From: Romanomermis culicivorax
Lineage: Eukaryota; Nematoda; Enoplea; Mermithida; Mermithidae
DNA length: 64,000 nt
NCBI GenBank assembly: GCA_963922205.1
Contig: CAWUHX010000071.1
Location: 744,001 to 808,000 of the forward strand
Direction of reading: 5' to 3'
Made by a program: the position numbers and the translations under genes. The notes under the pieces are model-generated. The model saw nothing but the letters and a program-made list of their open reading frames with translations. It was not told the DNA's origin and did not search any database. Positions 58,454 through 64,000 of this stretch are shown one piece after another (position 1 is the first letter of the stretch; each line of letters starts with the position of its first letter).

Positions 58454-58698
58454 CATACCTGTACTTGGGCCGGGGGTTGGGGGGGGGGACCCCACCCCCA
58501 ACTCGGCCAACCCTGTACCCAAAATCATTTCCCCCCCCCCAACCCCCCCAGTTGGGAAAAAATTAAAAAAATTTGCCAAAAAGTGTATGTTTTTTGGCCT
58601 TTTTTGGGAAAAATTTCGACTTTTTCCTACCCCCCCCCCCGAAAATTTCGGATTTACCCCCCCCCCCCCCCCAACTGGTCGGAGGTCTTTCAGGTATG
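58454..58698. mobile_element. Inner MITE 1, TSD TAGGAGGG
   Basis: A complete copy has CATACCTGTA at the left and CAGGTATG at the right, flanked by TAGGAGGG (58446-58453 and 58699-58706). Confidence 0.9.
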
Positions 58699-58821
58699 TA
58701 GGAGGGGGACCCCACCCAACTTGGCCAACCATATACCCAACCCCCCAGACTTGAAAAAATGTGAAAAATAGGCAAAAAAAGTGCCTTTTTGGAAAAAATT
58801 TCGACTTTTTCCGCCCCCCCT

Positions 58822-59048
58822 CATACCTGTACTTGGGGGGGGGGGGGACCCCCCAACTCGGCCAACCCTGTACCCAAAATCATTTCCCCCCAACCCCCCC
58901 CCCCCAGTTTGGAAAAAATTGAAAAAATTTTCAAAAAAGTGTATGTTTTTTGGCCTTTTTTGGGAAAAATTTCGACTTTTTCCTACCCCTCCCCAAAATT
59001 TCGGATTTACCACCCCCCCCCCAACTGATCGGAGGCCTTACAGGTATG
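58822..59048. mobile_element. Inner MITE 2
   Basis: Ends CATACCTGTA and TACAGGTATG; the flanks are C-runs (GCCCCCCC-like), so the 8-bp duplication is only approximate. Confidence 0.82.
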
Positions 59049-59228
59049 GCCCCCCCCCCAAATTTCGGGTTTAACTTCCCCCCAACTGGTCGGACTTCTC
59101 ACAGGTATGACTCAGTATCAGTTTTAAAGCAAAAATTCATTGATCAACCGCGCGTTTTGTTCATTTTTGGCCGAGAGAACGCATTTTTTTGGCACTTGCT
59201 GACATACCTGTACTTGGGGGGGACCCCC

Positions 59229-59469
59229 CATACCTGTACTTGGGGGGGGGGGGGGGGGTTGGGGGGACCCCCCCCCCAACTTGGCCAACCCAGTACCCAA
59301 AATCATTTACCCCCCCAACCCCCCTCAGTTGGGAAAAAATTAAAAAAATTTGCCAAAAAGTGTATGTTTTTTGGCCTTTTTTGGGAAAAATTTCGACTTT
59401 TTCCTACCCCCCCCCCGAAAATTTCGGATTTACACCCCCCCCCAACTGGTCGGAGGTCTTCCAGGTATG
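59229..59469. mobile_element. Inner CATACCTGTA MITE
   Basis: It runs from CATACCTGTA to CCAGGTATG, inserted in the C-run near the left end of the outer copy. The duplication is obscured by the C-run. Confidence 0.85.
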
Positions 59470-59560
59470 CCCCCCCCCCCAAGTTGGCCAACCATATACC
59501 CAACATCCCCCAACCCCCCCCCCCCAGTTTCGAAAAAATTAAAAAAATTGGCTAATTTTA

Positions 59561-59909
59561 ACAATACGGTAAGTAACCAAAATTGCCTGAAGTTGTGTTT
59601 TCCTTGTTGGTGGTTGCTCAAAAGTACAGAATTAGTTTGGTTTTTAGGGCGGTCGGAGTGGAATGGTGAATGGCGAGGTCAAAAAGAACTTGGAGGGGGA
59701 CTTAGGCTTAGGCTTAGGCTTAGGCTTAGGATTTTGGTAGAAAGGTATGATTACTGTAATTTCCATGAAAAATTTTCAAATTTTGTTTTAAGATTTTTTT
59801 TTGGAAATTACTGTTTTCCGCCCTTTTTTTCCAAATTTTTTTTAAAGTTTTTGATTTGAAACATTGATAAATGGGGGTTTTTGGTAAAAAGTCGAACTTA
59901 CCGTATTGT
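59561..59909. mobile_element. 349-bp element with ACAATACGGTAAGT inverted ends carrying TTAGGC repeats
   Basis: 14-bp perfect inverted ends (59561-59574 and 59896-59909) interrupt the outer MITE between its AATTAAAAAAATTGG and AAATTTGCAAAAAAGTG blocks. A (TTAGGC)n array occupies 59701-59730. No ORF of note. Confidence 0.78.
59701..59730. repeat. Interstitial TTAGGC telomere-type array
   Basis: Four full TTAGGC units and a fifth partial one in perfect register; the cleanest such array in the window. Degenerate ones occur near 14361, 27958, 37747, 56140 and 60355. Confidence 0.92.
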
Positions 59910-60029
59910 AAATTCCTGCCAAAAAATTTGCAAAAAAGTGTATGTTTTTTGGCCTTTTTTATGGTAAATTTCGACTTTTTTCGACCCCCCCCCCCAACTG
60001 GTCGGAGGTCTTACAGGTATGCTTGCTGA

Positions 60030-60869
60030 ATGCTGACTGACCCCACCTCCACCAAAACTTTGGAAACTTGGCTACTTCATCCACTTTTTTCCCCTGGGCC
60101 CTTTCCCCATTAAAATTTTTTACGCCCATTTTCGCGTAGTCGTTCTTTTCGCCTAAAAATGCTCATAGACGCTTTATTTGAGTGTTTATGAGTTTTTTCA
60201 AGCCTTCGAATGTTTTTAGAGCCGTTAATTTTTTAAAATTGAGGAAGAAATTGAAATTTTCGAGTTTGAAGTCTAATTTACAAGCATTGTATGACAAATT
60301 TTCGGGAACATTAGGGGTGGCAGTGGCCGCCGAATTTACCTACCTTTAAAATTTTCCTTAGGCTCAGGCTTAGGGTACGGCAGCTGCGCCTCAAGGGCGC
60401 AGTGCTCCTGAGGCTCTTCCAAATGAATAATTTGAAGAACGGTGAAGAAGAAAAGGTGGACGAATATGGGGACATCATTGCATAAGTGATGCAAATTTTT
60501 TCCCATAACTTCGCTTTGGCGCTTTTCCCATGCATAATTTCACTTGTTCTTTCTTCCCTTCATCATGAAAACCCCCAAAAACCGGCGTCAGAGAAATTTC
60601 GGCGTGGCCACCGCCATCCTTAAAAATTCCGTTATGACCGGCGTCAAGCACCGGAAAATTTTGAGATTATGACCTTATAAAATCCACTAACATGCTTCTT
60701 TTCTGTATTCGGTCGACAAAATTTTCTTTCCCAAATAGCGAAAGAGTCTAAAATTTTTTTCCCGAAAAATCATGATTTGGGGAGAAAAACAATACATCCC
60801 CTCAAAAGTAGCTTCTACCGTGTAAGTACCCACCCAACTGGTTCGAGCTCTTAAAAGTGTGCAAATGGC
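60030..60869. other. Repeat remnants, no gene
   Basis: Contains the 60355-60425 TTAGG/hairpin block (second copy of the one at 56140-56215) and a GGCGTCAAGCACC hairpin variant at 60638-60654 with the usual GGAAAATTTTGAGATT flank. Confidence 0.5.
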
Positions 60870-61290
60870 CTGTAATTGGGAGGGAGGTCAGGGGAGAGAA
60901 TCTTCCTCCATGCAGGTCGGACCAGGTACTCACACGCAGTACCGCACCCATGTTGTGCAGGTCTTTCCTTAAGAGGCGTAAGAAAAGATAACTCTGGTCT
61001 GAACTGACCTGTTAGAACTGATCCCTTGGCTAAGCCTCGGTGATAGTGCAACAGTCCGGTTCCCCAGACCTACAACAACAAAGATAAACTTTGTTCTGAA
61101 TACGGGGGCCTTACCAAAGACCTCCGCAGTCTCCTAGATGAGACAAGGAATCCCCTCAGGGATAAACTTACCTGGGTATAACCCGAAAGGGGTTTCCCAA
61201 AACTTACTTGATGTAAGCTGGCGCCTGGGCCTGTGGCCCTCCGCCTTCGTCGACGCGAATAATCTAAATAAACAAACAAATATATGTAGC
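60870..61290 (+). mobile_element. GC-richer retroelement remnant, LINE-3'-end-like
   Basis: A 400-base block of higher GC ends in TCGACGCGAATAATCTAAATAAACAAACAAATA. Such a TAATCTAAATAAA tail is typical of the 3' ends of some invertebrate LINEs. No reverse transcriptase is present, so this would be a 5'-truncated copy or a SINE using that tail. Confidence 0.45.
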
Positions 61291-61343
61291 AATAAGTCCG
61301 ACGAAATATGCAAAACGAATGTGGGTACACCACAGTGAAATAC

Positions 61344-61952
61344 TCATAAACAAAAGACGTTGCTGGGAAAATTGTATTTTGGGACGCCAGCAATAAAACC
61401 AAAAATATAATAAAAAACGAGGTTATAGTGAACAATGATTTCACTATCATTTTTCGTCTTTCTTTGGCGCTCCATTCTATGCAAATGTCTGCGCCGCTGG
61501 TCGTCCCTGTCGTCGATTTGCATTGCGATTTCCCCACACGAAATTAGCATCAACAGGGTGCCCAACATCCCTCGCGCGTCGAAACCGACCTACGGGAGGT
61601 AGAAAAAAAAAACTTTTGGCCGGGTTACCCCGGCATTAAAAAGAATTAATCAAAAGAGAAAAAATCTACAATTCCAGCTGACTCCTGATAAACAGTTTGT
61701 CTCACCGGACTCCCGTTTCACAGTCTGTCCTAATAGAACTCCTGTGCTGGTCGTTGGACACAACGAATACCAAGGGCTTCGCCGCAATGGCTGGCAAGTG
61801 ACGTCCATTTTGACCTCGGCATTGATGGAATAACCTCCTGCCCTAAGGAGTATGACGTAAACGTCGGTGCCGGATGTGTGGTCGGCTTCGGGCTCGGCCG
61901 CTCGGTCTGCATGCTGTGTCAATTCGTTGGCCGTGGGTCTAACCGCATGCAA
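61344..61952 (-). other. Two short minus-strand open frames beside the gag-like ORF
   Basis: Frames at 61952-61650 (100 aa, starting MHAVRPTANELTQHADRAAE) and 61568-61344 (74 aa) are GC-richer than the surroundings. They lie downstream of the large minus-strand ORF. No family is recognised; they may be part of the same element or chance. Confidence 0.3.
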
Positions 61953-62335
61953 ATCGACTTCCCGCGTCTCTATTTTTTCTAAATTAAACTAAAATACGAG
62001 ATTATATTACGATACAAAAAGACGACGCGGGGTTGTACGGATATCACAAAATTTAAAATGCGCTAAAAAATTTGAGCGAAAATGTGGCCAAAAGTTAAAA
62101 TATTTTTTACGGTTGCGTTTTTGCACCGGTTTTGTCAAAAAAAAAGAGATTTTTGATGGCCAGCAGCACCGAAAAGAAATGTTTTTAGATTTTTTGTTTT
62201 TGATTTTTTTGGATTTTTTGTTATTTTATTAGTGTTTTTGGGTTTTGTGTTTTATGAAATAAGTAAAAATATATGTACGAAAAAGAAATTTTTGGGCCAA
62301 AATTTTGCGGCTATTTACTGCTGCTGCCCGCCGCC

Positions 62336-64000
62336 TCAGTAGCCTCCTCGAGGTCTACCTTGATAGTACCCCCTCTGACCTGGTTGGCCTCGGGTCTGAC
62401 CTCCGTCTTGGCCTCTATTCTGGCCTTGTTGGCTTCCCCCGCGTCTACCTAGCGGCATAAAATTCGGATTATGGAATTGAGCATCCGGGTCTTGACCTTG
62501 GTGTTGCCAGGTTCCTCGGCCTCTGTAAGGTCGCTGAGGGCGCCCTCTGAAGCCTCCCCTGGGTTGACCTTGGTCATACCCCGGTCTAGCCCTGTACGGG
62601 GCCGGGTTTGAGAACATATTGTCTCTCCCCTGCTGCCTTTGACCACTGCTAGTGGAGCTGCTGCGCTGCGATTTTTGTGTCCGATAAGTTGAATTAAGAG
62701 ATTTAGATGAAATTGATTTTGACCGAGAAAGCGGAATTTTGTAAGAAGTGCTAGCAGCTTCACTATATGACCTCTGGCTGGTCGTAGCCGATGATTGTTG
62801 TATCATCGGTGGTTGTTTCTTAGCCGGAGGGAGTCTAGGCACCTTGAATTTACTTGGGCTCTTGGCAGCCGTTCGCTGAAATTTATCAGCTTGCGACCTG
62901 TCATCGCCTGGTGCCTTCCTCTTAACACCCATCTGGTTTAACCTTTGCGAGCCCATAAAAATATACTGATTAAAGGCTGCAATGTAGACATCGTCTACGC
63001 GGTTTCCCTGGGCCTCAACGACTAGTTGTCTGTTCGCAAACGAACACGCCTGGGCATACCACCTACCAATTGCCGTTGGCGTGATCGGAGCGAAATCCAA
63101 CTGAAGAAAAATCATTAGGGTCACATACCTAATGGCCGTAAAAACGTCTGAGGCATCATAGTCCTGAAGCCATCTGGGGATGAGAATTAAAATTATCCAT
63201 TCCCAGATCTCCTCAGGGATGCGCTCTCCGTCAAACATAAATCCCCCCTGCATTTCGAATTGCTGGCGGTAATTTTCGTGAATCTCGGCCATAGCGTCAT
63301 TGACCATTCTGTAAATTATCGGCCGTTCTTGCCGATCAAAGGCGAAATAATTGGCGACCTCTGGATTTTCAAATGAGATCGGCCCAATTAAGCGCCTTTG
63401 TTCCCGTTGCCACTCCCAATAATCAATCAGAGTTTCGGCTAACTGACCAGGAGTGACAAACTGCTGTGGTTCCCTTTCGGGTCTACTAGCTACCACATTC
63501 AGTTTGACCTTCTTGATCAATTTCTCCTCCGATTCAAGATCGGGCTTCACCAATACGCTTCCCGCAGGTTTGCTACTTCTTGCGGTATAGCTGGAGGGCA
63601 CGGATTTACTTTTGCCAGAAGAAGTACTAACCTCTCCGCCGGTTTTCGATACCGTTCGCGTCTGAGTGTACGATGTTGTCGCAGTGGACCCTGTTGTCCT
63701 ATCCGATTTTGTCTGGCCTATGGAGGTCTCCGTTCGCGTCTGACTTTTTGAAGTCTCCGTTCTCGTCTGACTCTTTGAAGTCTCCGATCTCGACTTTTGG
63801 CTCGTCGAGTATTGTGGGGTCGTCGTTTCTTCGGCCGTATCGTAGGCGTCGTTTTCGGATCCGGTGGCGGCCGCTCCTTGTTGCTGCTGTCCCTGAGCTG
63901 CAAGTCTGCGTCGCTTTGCCTTACCTATCCTCTTTCTACGCCTTACCTTTTCCTTGGCTAGGTGTCGGATAAATTTTTCCGACATACCTTCAGCTAACAT
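62336..64000 (-). CDS. Gag/nucleocapsid-like ORF, intron-less, possibly cut by the window edge
   Basis: One frame of 554 codons runs from the window edge to a stop at 62336. In order it has a basic N-terminus ([15 protein letters not shown]), a Gln/Ala patch, a Ser/Thr/Lys/Arg region with a ~10-residue tandem repeat ([12 protein letters not shown] about 63720-63800), and a globular, Trp-rich, probably helical core (residues ~165-345). A second Ser/Lys/Arg-rich linker and an RGG/Gln-rich C-terminus follow. There is no CCHC knuckle. The layout suits a nucleic-acid-packaging protein of a retroelement or an endogenised RNA virus. A host RNA-binding protein is less likely, because host exons here are short. 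The first ATG coincides with the last base of the window, so the true start may lie beyond it. Confidence 0.6.
   Translation of the reverse strand: MLAEGMSEKFIRHLAKEKVRRRKRIGKAKRRRLAAQGQQQQGAAATGSENDAYDTAEETTTPQYSTSQKSRSETSKSQTRTETSKSQTRTETSIGQTKSDRTTGSTATTSYTQTRTVSKTGGEVSTSSGKSKSVPSSYTARSSKPAGSVLVKPDLESEEKLIKKVKLNVVASRPEREPQQFVTPGQLAETLIDYWEWQREQRRLIGPISFENPEVANYFAFDRQERPIIYRMVNDAMAEIHENYRQQFEMQGGFMFDGERIPEEIWEWIILILIPRWLQDYDASDVFTAIRYVTLMIFLQLDFAPITPTAIGRWYAQACSFANRQLVVEAQGNRVDDVYIAAFNQYIFMGSQRLNQMGVKRKAPGDDRSQADKFQRTAAKSPSKFKVPRLPPAKKQPPMIQQSSATTSQRSYSEAASTSYKIPLSRSKSISSKSLNSTYRTQKSQRSSSTSSGQRQQGRDNMFSNPAPYRARPGYDQGQPRGGFRGRPQRPYRGRGTWQHQGQDPDAQFHNPNFMPLGRRGGSQQGQNRGQDGGQTRGQPGQRGYYQGRPRGGY

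Larger units (their letters stand above)
58433..59109. mobile_element. Outer CATACCTGTA-type MITE of a nested stack, TSD ACTCAGTA
   Basis: The left end is degenerate (TATACCTTTA) and the right end is CACAGGTATG, with flanks ACTCAGTA at 58425-58432 and 59110-59117. Two further copies sit inside it. Confidence 0.85.
59203..60021. mobile_element. Outer CATACCTGTA MITE of second stack, TSD CTTGCTGA
   Basis: The ends CATACCTGTA and TACAGGTATG are flanked by CTTGCTGA (59195-59202 and 60022-60029). The interior contains one more MITE and a different inverted-repeat element. Confidence 0.92.

Noticed and set aside
58781..59859. Several Pro- and Gly-rich open frames on both strands
   Set aside because: They are translations of C/G runs in the CATACCTGTA MITEs; the same holds for those around 19039-19429, 20546-20839, 37154-37864 and 39791-40542.
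58433..60021. Regularly spaced CATACCTGTA repeats as a CRISPR-like array
   Set aside because: The repeats are inverted transposon ends with target duplications in a eukaryotic genome; spacers are copies of one element.

Overview
The window looks like nuclear DNA from a nematode. It is AT-rich and intron-rich, and repeats fill most of it. It carries interstitial arrays of TTAGGC, the nematode telomere unit. The starts of its host genes each lie 2 to 34 bases behind a splice-acceptor-like AG, as expected for spliced-leader trans-splicing. No species is claimed.

Four host genes can be assembled from exons whose splice phases agree. (1) Minus strand, 10854 down past the left edge: the catalytic subunit of calcineurin (PP2B). 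It has a 6.6-kb first intron and a 14-base microexon encoding VCGDI; the C-terminal part lies outside the window. (2) Minus strand, 27069 to 22584: a six-exon makorin E3 ubiquitin ligase of 497 residues, with the CCCH, CCCH, CCCH, Makorin Cys/His, RING, CCCH order and an acidic tail. (3) Plus strand, 41977 to 50102: a three-exon multi-pass membrane protein of 296 residues from no family I recognise. (4) Plus strand, 51776 to 57831: a seven-exon pentameric (Cys-loop) ligand-gated channel subunit of 444 residues, with a complete ShKT cysteine domain between the signal peptide and the ligand-binding domain.

The right edge (62336-64000, minus) holds a long intron-less ORF. It has a basic N-terminus, a helical core and an RGG-rich tail, like a gag or nucleocapsid protein of a retroelement or virus; its family is not identified.

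The rest is mobile DNA. A decayed non-LTR retrotransposon lies at 34318-37128. There are two families of short non-autonomous elements with 8-bp target duplications (termini CATACCTGTA and CATACATGCAC), a TA-flanked mariner-like element, a 3.6-kb foldback structure inside an intron, and several older dispersed families. The CATACCTGTA elements have inserted into each other, giving three nested stacks whose insertion order can be read from the duplications. A hairpin GGCGC-GAA-GCGCC, with the very stable mini-hairpin GCGAAGC at its core, recurs throughout the older repeats.

Layout: 1-10854 calcineurin gene with repeat-filled introns; 10855-22583 repeats only; 22584-27084 makorin; 27085-41976 repeats, the LINE and nested elements; 41977-50155 membrane protein gene; 51742-57862 ShKT channel gene; 57863-62335 nested elements and repeat remnants; 62336-64000 gag/nucleocapsid-like ORF.
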